Positions 19,800-30,975 of a stretch of DNA of 64,000 bases are shown piece by piece. The translations under genes were made by a program, and so were the position numbers. Source of the stretch: Prorocentrum cordatum (Eukaryota > Sar > Dinophyceae > Prorocentrales > Prorocentraceae). The notes below the pieces were generated by a model. That model worked only from the letters and a program-made list of their open reading frames with translations. It was not told the DNA's origin and ran no database searches. The stretch spans positions 234,594 to 298,593 of the forward strand of contig CAUYUJ010013892.1 of NCBI GenBank assembly GCA_963575745.1, given 5' to 3'. How positions within the stretch are numbered: the first letter of the stretch is position 1; each line of letters starts with the position of its first letter.

Positions 19800-21869
19800 T
19801 CAAGACTGGCTGCAAGCCCCACTGTCTGTCCAGTCCTTCAGGAGGCCGGCCAGCTCGGCATTGTGCGTGCAGCTCAGGTCCGTGCCACGGCTCTGGGAGA
19901 TCTCGTAAGCAGTCTTTCTCTGGACGTTCTTCAGCATCGTGTCCGCACCGGCCTTAAGCAGCAATGCAGCACACTGGTAGCTGCCCGCCAGGGCACAGCA
20001 ATGGAGCGGCGTATTGCCATCGCAGTTCGTGGTGTTGATGGATGCCGGAGCCGCCTGCAAGAGCAGCTGCACCACGTCCGCGAAACCGCCTCGGCAAACG
20101 AACAAGCGAAAACAAAGACATGTGTGCGAATCGATATGCATCGTTATCTCTCTCTCGTCCTCTTCACCAGTGTATAATATTAATATTAATATATACATAT
20201 ATATATATATATAAATGTATATGTGCATGTATGTGTATATATGTGTGTATATTTACACATGATCGAGTATGAATGCACGCGCACGCGCGCTACGCGCGCG
20301 CTTCGGTCCTAGCCGCGCCCAAGAAGTTCGCCATTCAAGAGAGCCTACAGTTCGATGGCTTTGGCTTTTCGGGGGCATTGTCGAAGAGCATCTGGGCCAC
20401 CTCAAGCCATCTTTGGGCCGTCTTTGAGCCTCTTGGACGCATGCTGGAGATGTGTTATTGGTGGTTTTGGGGGGCGCTTTAGAGCCGTATCGAGGGTCCC
20501 TTGGGCAAGCTTGAAGTCTGTTTGCGCCGCCTTGGGGCTGGTGTCAGGGCCTCCTGGGCCGTTTTGGGACCCTGTAGCGGGGCTGGCTTGGGGCTCCCCT
20601 GGATCTCTTCATAGCTTTCACGACACAGCGTGCACCGCGCAGCTTCTGCCTCCACATTGCAATCATGCGCTGTTTGTGGCCCACACTGGCTAAGATTTAG
20701 GTTGTCGTGGTCCCTTGCTGGGGGCGTTCGGGGGCCTCTCTGTGGGCTCCCGGGGCTCTCTGCTGCCGCTCGGGGGTACGTCTGCGAGCCTCGTGCGAGC
20801 CTCTGGGGCCGTCATGGGAGCCTTCTTGGAGTCTCTGGGGGCGACTGTGGGCAACGTTGGGTGCCTGTTGGGGGGGCAGAATGGAACCGTCTTGGGGGCT
20901 AGGTTGAAGCCTCGGAGGGGTATGGGAGGCGAAAGGCGGATAAGGCCGAAAATTACTTCGTTTCCAAAAGTTGTCCAACAATTGCGGGTTCCCCCAGATC
21001 TCCTGGGGTGCCCCTGGGGGCTACTGGGGGACTCTTGAGCCGCTAGGAGCCTCCGTGGACTGTTGTGGCCCCTTCGGGGCCTTCTGGGGTGCTCATGGGT
21101 GCTCTTTGGTGCCGCTTAGGGTACCTTCGGAAGTTTCGTGGGAGCCTTCTGGGGCGTCATGGGGGGCATTTTGAGGCGTCTTGGGGCGGCTCTGGGCGAC
21201 TCTTGGGTGCAGAATTGGAGCGTCTTTGGGGCTAGGTTGAAGCCTCGGGGGTGCATCGGAGGCAAAAAGGTGAAGTCCAAAACCAATTATGTTCCTTGGG
21301 GTGTTGTCTTATATTTGGTTCTGGAGGGCCTTCAGGTGAGCCCCTGAGTGCTCTCTTGGGACCTCTTCTGGGGCCTCTTGGGGCGTCGTGAGGTCCTCTG
21401 AGGCCGTCTTGGAGCGGTCTTGGGCTGTCTCGGGAGTCCTGGGGACCTCTCGGGCCGTCTGGAAATCATCTCGGGTGATCCTGGAGCGCTCTTGCGCCTG
21501 CTCGGGGCCCCGGGGAGCGTCTGGGACAGCCGAGAGGGGCGCGGGTGAGAGCACCCTGCGCAAGGGAGGCCGCGGCCAGCGGTCCCAGGGCCAGAATCTT
21601 CCAGATATGCATGATGCACACATACACACATCCATACACACATAGACAGACAGACAAACAGACAGACAGGCAGACAGACAGACAGATAGACATACAGGCA
21701 GGCAGGCAGGCAGGCAGGCAGACAGACTGACAGACAGACAGACAGACAGACAGACAGGCTGGCAGGCAGGCAGACAGACATACAGACATGCACGCATGCA
21801 TGCATACCAATCGAACAGACATACATGAATGCACACATGCGTACGATACACACGTGCACACCCCCACAC

Positions 21870-21912
<43 letters not shown>

Positions 21913-23177
21913 AACGCATACACATACACATGCACATGCACATGCACATACACATATCCATACACACATACACACATATACACATACACACATATACACA
22001 TACACACATACACACATACACATACACACATACATACAAACATACACATACACATTCACACACTCAGACACCAGCACATACCCGTACACATCCATATATT
22101 ATGTATATATATACACATGTGCGTCAAGGTTCGGTCCAAAACTCTCGACGTCGGCACTGCTCGCAGGGGCGGAGGCGGCGAACGCGAGGTGCTCGGGCCC
22201 CTACGGGGCCCAGCCCTGGCCGAAACTGGCGAGCTCCCTGCACCAAGTCGAGCGCAGCATCCCACACTGATCTCATGATCGGCCGATGCTCTGGCCATCG
22301 CCCAAGATGGTCGAACTGACCGACGCTTGTGCTGCCGCGCGGTGCCGCCTTGGCAGGCCAGGTGCAGGCACCCTGCCCCTGTGCTGGTCTGCGCGGAGAC
22401 TTCAGCACGGTGCTCGCAGAGGAGCTGCACGCATCGGATGCTGCCCGTCTGGCAGGCCAGGTGGAGGGGCGAGACGTTGCCGGCGTTGGTGACGAAGGGG
22501 CTCGCTCCGTACGTGAGGAGGTGCTCCAGCAGCTGCCTCTTCACGGTGTCGCGCCCCCCGGGCTTCCCCAGGGCCAGGTGCATGGGCGTATTCTGGTCCT
22601 GGTCCTGCAGGCTGGTGTCCGCGCCGAATAGGCACAGGACTTCCACAAGCTCTGGCAGCTGATTCTCGCAGGCGAAGCTCGGCTACGCGTAGAAGTGGCC
22701 CTAGGCAAGAGTGACCTTGGGTGCGCGGCCCTAGAGGGGGGCGCGGATGGGCCAAATCCAAGCAACCAAGTTAATGTTGGAAAGGCCCTCTGCACCCGCA
22801 CCGAGTCACTCTGGCGAAGTGCCACTCTTGCGCGCAGCCGAGAAGTGCAGGGTGCTCTTGCCAGCGTAGGTCACTGCGTCGATCTGGGCCCCGGCCTCCA
22901 GGAGCAGGTTCGCGATGCTCCTGTGGCTGTTCTTCCTCAGGGAGACGAAATGGAGCGGGGTGGCGTCGATGTGGTTTCGGGCGTTCGGGTCCAGGCCGGC
23001 GGTGAGGAGGTACTGCACCGTCGCCACCTCGTTCCTGGGGGCCTCCACGGCCACGTGCAGCGGCGTGTTGCCTTCCACGTCCGCCTCGACGAGGTCGGCC
23101 CCCCCCTGCAGCAGCCGCTCGATCCCCGCCCGGTCGCCCCTGCGGCACAGCGGGATCAGCCTCAGGTGCTGCTCCAT
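19800..23177 (-). CDS. Ankyrin-repeat protein gene, three exons
   Basis: Proposed join, in transcript order: 23177-22827, 22664-22349, 20089-19800, giving 318 residues from ATG at 23177 (MEQHLRLIPLCRRGDRAG) to TGA at 19800. The product is almost entirely ankyrin repeats, eight or nine of them, with recognisable TPLH cores: GNTPLHVAVE, DATPLHFVSL, KSTLHFSAARK (continued in exon 2), NTPMHLAL, SPLHLACQTG, CLHLACQGG (completed in exon 3), NTPLHCCALAG. The family mediates protein binding; no enzymatic or membrane segment is visible and the partner is unknown. Exons 2 and 3 join in frame at a GC-AG intron. The exon 1/exon 2 junction is chosen because it yields a repeat of normal length, but its dinucleotides are not canonical. 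Further 5' exons cannot be excluded. Confidence 0.82.
20090..22348 (-). other. Intron 2 of the ankyrin gene, GC-AG type, repeat-filled
   Basis: In gene sense the boundaries read CCAAG|GCGGCACC and CCGAG|GCGGTTTC: a GC donor and AG acceptor with the same AG|GCGG on both sides. Splicing restores ACQGGFADVVQLLL, a perfect ankyrin junction. The 2,259-bp intron contains TA/TATG repeats (20170-20265), degenerate CTTGGGGGCC arrays (20390-21500), CAGA/CAGG repeats (21630-21790) and CA/CATA repeats (21840-22110). Confidence 0.85.
22665..22826 (-). other. Intron 1 of the ankyrin gene, mostly a TIR element
   Basis: About 160 bp separating exon 1 codons (SAARK) from exon 2 codons (NQLPEL). It must be removed: in frame, it carries TGA soon after the exon (SGTSPE then stop), and the exon 2 side has an in-frame TAG 20-30 bp upstream. 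Nearly all of it is element I1. No unambiguous GT/GC/GA...AG pair keeps the frame; the best protein join gives AG...AG ends. Confidence 0.6.
22706..22830. mobile_element. Family I TIR element, copy I1, inside the ankyrin gene
   Basis: Ends CAAGAGTGACCTTGGGTGCG and (inverted) CAAGAGTGGCACTTCGCCAG. The GGTGCGCGGC motif follows the left end, as in copies I2 (39755-39902) and I3 (40018-40160). The exon 1 boundary lies inside the right terminal repeat. Confidence 0.72.
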
Positions 23178-23740
23178 CGCAGGCCCCGCCCGAGCGTGTC
23201 CATGGTCGGGCCGCCGCGATCCGCGGAAGGCTCGGGCCAAAGTGGCCCCTCACCTCGACACCTTCCAGACGCACCGCGCCGACGCACAGCTGTCCGGTGC
23301 CCCCCGCCCCTCCCCCCGAAGGCGCTCGCCTGGCAGGAAGGAAGGAACGCATCACACGGCATCTCGGCATCTCCTCTAAAGTCAGTGCCACCGAAGCGCT
23401 TCGGGGGACTCTCGCTCTCAGGCTTCTCGCGAGGCCACCTCCTGAGGCCTTGCCTTCTCGCTGCACGTGCAAACGTGAACCCAGAAGCGTGGGGAGTACC
23501 CAGGGCATTTCGCACAAGGCGCAGTCTCGGAGTTGCTGATGCTTTACTTGAAGCCCGGGGGGTAACAGAGGAACGGCAAACTACAACCCGCTGGATTAAA
23601 AATGGGAGGCCGTGGGGATCGAGAAAGACGCGGTTGGCCTCCCGTTAGGCCACGGGGCCCCGGGACAATGTTGGACTCGGGGTCGATTCGGGAATTTCAA
23701 ATTCATCTCTCACCCCTCTTAATATCATAACAGCCAAGTG
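23178..23740. other. Upstream region of the ankyrin gene, no other gene seen
   Basis: GC-rich sequence 5' of the proposed ATG, grading into moderate GC. No core promoter element was recognised; dinoflagellate promoters lack a reliable TATA signature. Confidence 0.45.
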
Positions 23741-23975
23741 GGGTCAGCGTCTGAAAATGCGATTCCGCCTGAGACGTCCGCAACAAAAACTTTCAGATCG
23801 CCTTCCAGAGCGATCGGAAAATCTGCCGCGGCATCTGAAAGTTGCGGTTTCGCGTGAGACGTCCTCAACAAAAAATTGTCCGACCCATCTTCATGCCGCT
23901 TGAGAGCGGCGATATCGCCTGAGAATTCCTCGCAGGGTATTATCCGACCGCTTTTCACACCGCCAAAGAGTGGCG
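23741..23975. repeat. Degenerate repeats of about 80 bp
   Basis: Three related segments share CGCCTGAGACGTCCGCAACA, CGCGTGAGACGTCCTCAACA and CGCCTGAGAATTCCTCGCAG, followed by ATCCGACC/TCAGATCG-like words. No coding capacity seen. Confidence 0.65.
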
Positions 23976-24189
23976 ACTTTGTTTGGACTGTCCTGACAAC
24001 TGCGCGTCTCGTCCACCCCTGCGTCGCCGTGCCGTTCCTCCGTTCGGGTCACGACTCTGTCTGGGAGTTACTTGGGATCTATCAAAAGTCGATTCTTGAG
24101 TTTTTTGGATTGGCGAAGACCCAGGGGTTGTTCCCTGGCGTGATGCTGATCACCACTCTTAATCCAGGGGGTGGTAGTGCTTACTCCCA

Positions 24190-24395
24190 TGTTATTCGGA
24201 CAACGAAGCATATACACACAAATTCCTCTGAGGTCCGTGCAGATTTCTTGGACGGGCGCTTGAGACCCCCTCCTTGGCGCGTGGAGCGCGCCAGGGGCGG
24301 CGCCGGAGGCACCGCCAGGGGGGCCCAACGCCGATCCAAGGAATCCGCTCGGACCGTCGAAAGGTCATGTCTATACCTTCTGCTTGTTCTTTGAC
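24190..24395. mobile_element. Family B palindromic element, copy B4
   Basis: Inverted inner arms GAGGTCCGTGCAGATTTCTT and ATCCAAGGAATCCGCTCGGA around the core TTGGCGCGTGGAGCGCGCCA and GGCGGCGCCGGAGGCACCGC. The outer arms are decayed. Confidence 0.8.
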
Positions 24396-24954
24396 GTCCA
24401 AAAAGTTCCCACACTTATCGCGGCAGCCAGACAAGCACCGTGCCGCCATGCGACGAAAACTGGCACAGACTGTGCCTCTGATTCCTGCTGGAGGGCAGGA
24501 CATCCACCGTCCGACGACGTCCGATTGCTGTGCTGCCCAGAACTTGCGGTGAGGAGCTCGTGCTTAGCGCGTTTTCGCGGCGGTCCCAACGACACGCCAT
24601 GCCGTGCGAGCCAATAGCGTGTCGGTCTGCTCCGCGGCGCGGGAGGCTGGAAGAAGGCTCGGGACGTTGACGCTCGAGGACCGGGAAGTGGCGGAGCGAC
24701 ACGAGGGGCCAAATTTCCTGACCGTAAGCTGCTTCCTGCGGCTCCAGAAGCCGATATCTGCTCGACGGGGAGCAGCAGGCTCCCCGCCAACACCCCTGGG
24801 CCCTGATAGGTCCCGACAAGGATCACTGGGCCGTCGAGGCCTCCCGCATGCCCCCGAATATTTCCAAACGCGGGGCAAGCATATCCCAATGTTCCCCAAA
24901 CAGTGCTTGCACTTAGGGGTTCTTGCTTCTGGTCTAATGAATCGCGCTGGCGAG
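24396..24954. other. Intergenic stretch, no gene seen
   Basis: Unique-looking sequence; frames on both strands lack recognisable domains. Confidence 0.5.
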
Positions 24955-25257
24955 CCGCTCTAGCGGCTATGTTGTCGCTGTCGCCGCCCCGTCGCCGCCA
25001 CGTCACCGCCCGTCGTCTGGGCAGGTGTGCCGCTCTGGCGGCTGTGTAGTCGCCGTCGCCACCCCGTCGCCGCCTCATCGCCTCCCGTCGTCTGGGCCGG
25101 TGTGGCGGTCTGGCGGCTATGTTGTCGCCCTCGCCGCCCCGTCGCCACCTCGTCGCCGCACGTCGCTGCCGTTGGCTTGCACCACATAGATTGCTTAACC
25201 TCTTTTCCAAGAAACTGATCCTGGCTGTCGGTCTGACGGCTATGTTGTCGTTGTCGT
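24955..25257. repeat. CGCCGTCGCC-rich block, first copy of a long direct repeat
   Basis: Repeats of TCGCCGCCCCGTCGCCGCC-like words with GGCGGCTATGTTGTCG and GGCGGCTGTGTAGTCGCC, followed by TTGCACCACATAGATTGC and TTTCCAAGAAACTG. The same order recurs at 26340-26555. Confidence 0.8.
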
Positions 25258-25830
25258 TGCTTTATAGTGCGTTGCATGATGTTGCTTTGCATTGCGTTGC
25301 TTTGTACTTCGCCACGTTGCGTTGCGTTGCTCTGCGTTGCTTTGCATCACCCCGCGTTGCATTATGTTGTTTTGCTGTGCGTTGTGGTGCATTGCACTGG
25401 TTTGCATTGCATTTCGCTGCATTGCATTGCACTGCCTTGCTTTGCATGTCACTGCTTTGCATTGCTTTGCGTTGCTGTGTATTGCTGTGCATTGCTTTGC
25501 GGTTGATATGTAATGGAATGCGTTGCTTTGCGCTGCACTGAAGTACATTACATTTCACTGTGTTGCATTGATGTTATTGGTCAACCTTGCTTTGCAAATC
25601 ACTGCATTACATTACTTTGCATTGCATTGCAATGCCTTGCGTTGCATGTCACTGCTTTCCATTGCTTTGCATTGCTGTGCATTGCGTTGCGGCTGCTCTA
25701 CACTGGTCTGCATTGCTTTGCGTTGCACTGCCTTGCATTCCACTGCATTGGTTTACACTGCATTGTTTTGCAATGCGTTGCTTAACATTGCTTTGCACTG
25801 CTTTGCACATCATATAGTGAACCGCGTCGG
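25258..25830. repeat. TTGCATTGC/TTGCTTTGC minisatellite
   Basis: Degenerate array of units of about 10 bp (GCATTGCTTT, GCGTTGCTTT). Cys/Ala/Leu-rich frames across it are repeat artefacts. A second array follows the duplicate upstream block at 26556. Confidence 0.92.
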
Positions 25831-25880
25831 TGGCATCACATGGATTGCACAACATACCTTGCACAACGAAAACCGCACAA

Positions 25881-25917
<37 letters not shown>

Positions 25918-25967
25918 GTATGTATATGTATATGTATATATAGCGCAATATTTGTGTATATATACAT

Positions 25968-26009
<42 letters not shown>

Positions 26010-26110
26010 ATTGTCATGCGAACGTCGCGCCATATTGATTGAAAAACATACATTGGGCCACATCGATTGCACAACACAGATCGCACAACACAGTGTACAA
26101 CACAGATTGC
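25831..26110. repeat. GCACAACAT words and TA microsatellite
   Basis: Degenerate units of about 25 bp containing TTGCACAAC/CACATTGAT surround a TA/TATG array at about 25884-26012. Confidence 0.8.
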
Positions 26111-26149
26111 TACAAACACCCTGTTTTGGTGTCCACGCTGGCTATCATT

Positions 26150-26315
26150 GCAAGGACAGAAAACGGCACAACCGTACATCCTCTGAGGTCCGCCGCGCGG
26201 GGTTCTTGAATGGGCGCCGGCCCCCTCCCTGGCGCCAGGGAGGCCCATCGCCGATCCAAGAAATCCGCGTGGACTTTGAGAAATTGTGTTTATGCTGCGT
26301 GTCCCCAAACAGTGA
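26150..26315. mobile_element. Family B element, copy B5 (core shortened)
   Basis: Left arm CTCTGAGGTCCGCCGCGCGG and right arm GATCCAAGAAATCCGCGTGG. The core is reduced to CCTCCCTGGCGCCAGGGAGG, itself a perfect palindrome. Confidence 0.78.
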
Positions 26316-26339
26316 TTGTTGCACTAGCCTATGGAATTG

Positions 26340-26555
26340 GGCAGGTGCGCCGCTCTGGCGGCTGTGTAGTCGCCGTCGCCATCCCGTCGCCGCCTCGTCG
26401 CCGCCCGTCACCTGGGCCGGTGCGGCGGTCTGGCGGCTGGCTATGTTGACGCCCTCGTCTCCTCGTCGCCGACTCGTCGCCGTCGTTGGATTGCACCACA
26501 TAGACTGCTCAACTTCTTTTCCAAGGAACTGGTCCTGGCAGTCGGTCTGGCGGCT
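26340..26555. repeat. CGCCGTCGCC-rich block, second copy
   Basis: Parallels 24955-25257: GGGCAGGTGCGCCGCTCTGG, TCGCCGCC words, TTGCACCACATAGACTGC and TTTCCAAGGAACTG in the same order. Confidence 0.8.
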
Positions 26556-27010
26556 ATAGTTGCGTTGCTTTGCATTGGCTTGCATTGCGTTGCATTGCTT
26601 TGCATTGCAATGCATTGTGTTGCGTTGTTTTGCGTTGTGTTGCATCGTTTCGCGTTCCTTTGTATTGTTTTGCATTGCTCTGTATTGCTTTGCATTGCAC
26701 TGCTTTGCATTGCGATACGTTGTCTAGCATCGCTTTGAATTGTTCTGCTTCTGTGCAACGCATCGGTTTACATTGCATTGTGTTGCATTGCATTTCGCTG
26801 CGTCGAACTGCATGTTCATTAATTTGCAGTGCATCGCATCAGTGGTTTACATTGCATCGCATTGCAGCACATTGCTGCGCATTGCACTACATTGCTTTGA
26901 GGTTGGTTTGCATTGCTTTGCGTTGCGTTGCATTGCTGTGCATTGTTTGGCGTTGATTTGCATTGCATTGCGTTGCATGGTTTTGCGTTGTCATGTATTG
27001 TGTTGCATTA
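26556..27010. repeat. TTGCATTGC/TTGCTTTGC minisatellite, second array
   Basis: Same decamer-like unit as 25258-25830, directly downstream of the duplicated block, so block plus array form a two-copy composite repeat. Confidence 0.92.
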
Positions 27011-27879
27011 GCTTGCACCACGTAGATTCTCCCTCCCGGGTTGTCCGCTCCCGCTGGGGATGTGCAACTTACATGTGAATTTGCCCACCATCGGTCGTTG
27101 TAAACATGAATTTTTAAAAGCGTACTTTCCATGACATCCTTTGTCACAGATGGGGCGAAGTGCACACGCGCGCGTCGTCGCGCGCGCATGCCAACTTCCC
27201 TCAAAAACGTTGGGCTTCGCACGGGCTTCCGAATCGAGAGTCCCGAAACCATGTTTGAAAAACACATGGCTCTGCAGCATGATGCTTCAAAGAATGGTCT
27301 GCGCGCGAGCTCTTGCAATTTGTCCAACATTTTCATCGAATGCGGCCAAGCGGGCCTCTCGCGCGCGCATGTCGACATTACTCGAACGCCCTTTGCGCGC
27401 GTGCTGGGGGGGAAACGCGATCCCTGTCCAAGAACATCTTGCGGGCCACTCTCGCGCGTCGGCCGCACGCCCGTGTTGAAATCTGTCCAAAACCTTCATC
27501 GCCGACACGTGGACACCGTCATCGGCGTGACTAGCATCGGTGCCGTCGCCATCGTGTCATCGTCATCATCGCCACACAGCTACCATCACAATCGTGTCCG
27601 CCTGTGTTAATGTCACCATGGTACCGCGCAAGCCCGAGTAACCGACTCGCACTGAAGTGCTCTTTCGTCAGTGCAGCCTGCGTGACGCACCGGGCCGCGG
27701 CGATCGCGCCAACCTACCTGGCCGCTCTACACGCGAGCTTGCGCGCGTTAGCGCGGCCGCAGCGATGCGCCAGCCAGCGCCAAGCAGTCACCGCAATTGC
27801 CGCCGCATCGTTTGTGCAAACCAAATTACGGACTGGTGGGATGATTGCGCGAACAGTGGGGCTGAAAAATTCAAGTTCC
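27011..27879. other. 0.9-kb stretch, no gene seen
   Basis: Moderate GC with CG-rich clusters (CGCGCGCG around 27165-27190). Open frames occur but no domain was recognised. Confidence 0.5.
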
Positions 27880-28137
27880 ACAAAACGAGTTGCACCACAT
27901 ACATTGCACCAGTTAGATTGCACAACATAGCCTGCACAGCGCACCTTGAACCGCATAAGTTGCACCACGTATGTTGCATAATCTATGTTGTACCACGCAG
28001 GGCGCACAACCTATATTGCACCGCAAAGATTGCACCACAGTGTATATTACACCACGTAGATTGCACCACATATATTGCACCAGAAACGGATTGCACAATA
28101 CAGATTGCACAACATAGCTTGCACAATCCATACTGCT
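27880..28137. repeat. GCACCACATAGATTGCACAA degenerate repeat
   Basis: About ten degenerate units of 22-28 bp containing TTGCACCACAT or TTGCACAACAT. Related arrays are at 25831-26110, 38500-38690 and 42885-43115. Confidence 0.85.
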
Positions 28138-28539
28138 AGAAACACACTGTTCGTGATCCAAGCTGGCTAACAGCTGATATTCGAAATACGGCATCCCAGC
28201 GCTCAATGCAATACGACGCCAGATCTTCCTTCACCCACGGTGACATCGCCTGAAATTTCGGTTCGCTCGCTTCGCCGAAACCGACCCGCAGGTCACGGAA
28301 GCTGCGCGCAAGATTCCAACACGTGCGTGAACATGAGCAAAGAGGGGGCGAAGGGGAGCGGAGAACAGGAGAGGGCCCTGGCAAGTGAGAGCGGCAACGG
28401 GCGTTGCGTCGGCCCCCCTGGCGGCCCACAGGGCGGCCAGTATAAAAACCCATCGTCAGACGAGGGGGCGGGGACCCTGAGGAGAGGAGCAAGAGGAGAA
28501 GGGGCCACGGCGCTGTGCGGAGATTCCCGGATCTTGGGG

Positions 28540-28777
28540 TTGAGCAGGGACCGACCGTCCCGGCATTCCTATAGGCCTACCACAACATTGTCCAATAAAC
28601 CAAACATGTTCGAAAAACAAAAACCATGTTCTTATAACATAATAAGCCTTTCTGTGCTAAAACGCGACAGTCCCAGCCACAAATGTTCTAAGAACATTTC
28701 GTGGAGACCACACAAGGTTCGTAGAACATTCTTTGATAAGCCTATAGGCGAGCCAGGACGCTTCGCCACTGCTTGAG
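28540..28777. mobile_element. Family H inverted-repeat element, copy H1
   Basis: Starts TTGAGCAGGGACCGACCGTC and ends GCTTCGCCACTGCTTGAG. CCTATAGGCCTACCACAA near the left end is inverted against TTTGATAAGCCTATAGG near the right. The interior has AACATGTTC, ATGTTCTAAGAACATTT and similar small palindromes. Second copy at 33889-34205. Non-coding. Confidence 0.72.
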
Positions 28778-29135
28778 GGGGGCGGCGGCGACGGCGACGA
28801 CCCCTCGCGGCGGCGAGACGCGCCGGCCGCCTCCTCGGCGTTGGCGGAGCGGGAGGGCAGCCAAGACTCCAGCGAGCCTGGGCCGCCGCCGGCAGGGTGG
28901 AGGAGGGGGGGCGGCGAAGGAGGAGGAGGAGGAGGAGGAGGAGGTGGAGGAGGGAGGGGGGAGGGGTGGGAGGGAGGGGGAGGGGGGAGGAGAAGGTGGA
29001 GGAGGAGGGAGGGAGGAAGGAGAAGGGGCGGGCCACTTGCGCCAAGGAGAGGGAGGACCAGAGTAAATCCAGGATGGAGGAGGATGGGAGGGAGGGAGGG
29101 AGGGAGGGAGGGAGGGAGGGAGGAGGGGGAACACA
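28778..29135. repeat. GC-rich spacer and GGA/GGGA microsatellite
   Basis: GC-rich at 28778-28910, then a GGA array with GGGAGG variants (about 28911-29135). Confidence 0.9.
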
Positions 29136-29990
29136 GACCCATTCGTGTCGTGTAGCAAGTTTATTTGCATGACGTTTCCCCCCCCCCCTCTCCCTCCGCC
29201 CCTGGGCCGAAAAGGCGTGCCAGTGGGCCCCGCCTTCACTGAAGTGCGCATTGCCTTTTCGGGCCTCGCCACGCCACGCCCCCCTCCATGATAGCAAACT
29301 TGTCAGAATCTGCGGGGGAAAACACAACTGCCGCTAACCCAAGATAGGGGATGTGGAGACAAGGAGGAGAGGAGAAGGAGAAGAAGGATGGAGAAGGAGG
29401 AGGGAAGGAGCAGGAGAAGGAGGGGGATAAGGATGGAAAAGGAGGATGGAAGGAGCAGGAGAAGGAGAAGGAGAAGGAGGGGGAGGAGGGAGAAGGAGGA
29501 GGGAAGGAGGAGGAGAAGGATGGAAGGAGGGGAAGAGAAGGAAGAGGAGAGACAACCAAGACCCGTCCATGTCGTGGTCAAACCACGGCGAAGGACATCT
29601 GGCCTCTGCGACCCATTCGTGTCGTGATCCAATCACCCGAGCCTCCGACGACACGATGGTCACATCCTGGCGCAATCATTTCGGCCTCTGGGGGCCGCTT
29701 CCAGGCTTCGGGACCATCAGAAATGGATTCACGGACGCCACGCTACTCGAGGGAACGGAGTCGGGAGTTCTTGGGCCGCGGATTGAAACAACGGGTCGGA
29801 GGATGTCCAAATCTGACCCGCCAGGGAGCGCTGTCGCCACAGACTAGGACTCTCCCACTCAAACACGGCCTGCGAGAAGTACCAGGAGAGGAGGTGCACA
29901 CCTGAGGATCTCCGCGTCGACCCTGTGTACACGACGCGAGCCTCTCACGGCCCCGCGAGCGGATGCCAGAAAAAAAGTCTGAGTGCACAA
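29136..29990. other. No gene seen; GGA-rich block 29350-29560
   Basis: Purine array GAAGGAGGAGG at 29350-29560 in otherwise unique-looking sequence. The string ACCCATTCGTGTCGTG occurs at both sides (about 29139 and 29609). Confidence 0.6.
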
Positions 29991-30031
29991 CTGCCTCTCA
30001 TTTTTCCTCATGTGCCCCTCTTCCATTCCAA

Positions 30032-30360
30032 GTGGTGGTGGTGGTGGTGGTGGTGGTGGTGGTGGTGGTGGTGGTGGTGGTGGTGGTGGTGGTGGTGGTG
30101 GTCATGGTGATCCTCCCTCCTCCGACCACGTCGATGCGCAGCTGGCCAAAGACCGAAGCCTCCGACGGATTCCTTGTGCTCAGCCCCAGCTCACCACCCG
30201 AGGTGGTGGTGGTGGTGGTGGTGGTGGTGGTGGTGGTGGTGGTGGTGGTGGTGGTGGTCATGATGATCCTCCCTCCTCCGACCACGTCGATGCGCAGCTG
30301 GCCGAAGACCGAAGCCTCCGACGGATTCCTCGTGCTCAGCCCCAGCTCACCACCCGAGGT
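30032..30360. repeat. TGG microsatellite plus 160-bp tandem duplication
   Basis: Two (TGG)n arrays (30032-30101 and 30203-30258), each followed by an almost identical segment of about 105 bp (CATGATGATCCTCCCTCCTC-type start, then CGTCGATGCGCAGCTGGCC). Confidence 0.92.
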
Positions 30361-30531
30361 CCCAAACCCCCCCCACGGGCGCCAATGTGTTCCGTCCCCG
30401 CGCCGCCGGCGCGGGGCCCGAAGACGGGCCGCCCCATTATGCCCGACCTCGCGGAGCGCGGCCAGGGCGCGAAGCGACAAGTGCGCCGCCGAGGTGGGGA
30501 TATCTGCCCAAGACCAGCGCCTGGGGAGCCG

Positions 30532-30831
30532 ATCCTCGCGGGCCTCTGCAGGCGGCGGATGCGGACACCTGTGGGCCCGGGGGGGGGGGAGGGGAACTGT
30601 ACGGCAGGTTCGTGTCGTGCCGACCCCAGCGTTGGTTTTTGACACCGCAGGGATCGTTCAACCTTGAACGATCGGCCGCTGCCGCAACGTCCGATCGTTC
30701 AACATCGATCGATTCTTGGTCGCCGGCGGCGTTCAACCTTGAACGCCCGCGCTGGGGTCGCCGCTGGTCGACACGACGCAAACCTACCGTACCCGTGTCC
30801 ACCAGCTGCAGAGGCCGCCCCGCAGAGGAAA
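30532..30831. repeat. Imperfect inverted-repeat element N
   Basis: Left GGGCCTCTGCAGG...TACGGCAGGTTCGTGTCG...ACCCCAGCG is inverted in right CGCTGGGGTCG...CGACACGACGCAAACCTACC...CTGCAGAGGCCG. The centre contains GATCGTTCAA-cc-TTGAACGATC (30652-30673) and a related GTTCAACCTTGAAC. Non-coding. Confidence 0.65.
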
Positions 30832-30896
30832 CTTCGCCCGGATGGCAGGCATCGTCTTGTCGGAGGTCAGAGCCACTGCACTGCCGATCCGTTCTT

Positions 30897-30975
30897 CGTA
30901 GGGGAACGAAGAATGACCTAAACATTAAAACTCGGAGGTCCGCGCGGATATCTCGAAGCCTGAGAGCCGACGGAT
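30897..30975. mobile_element. Family B left-end fragment, copy B6
   Basis: AACATTAAAACTCGGAGGTC followed by CGCGCGGATATCTCG matches the B left arm; core and right arm are absent. Confidence 0.6.
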
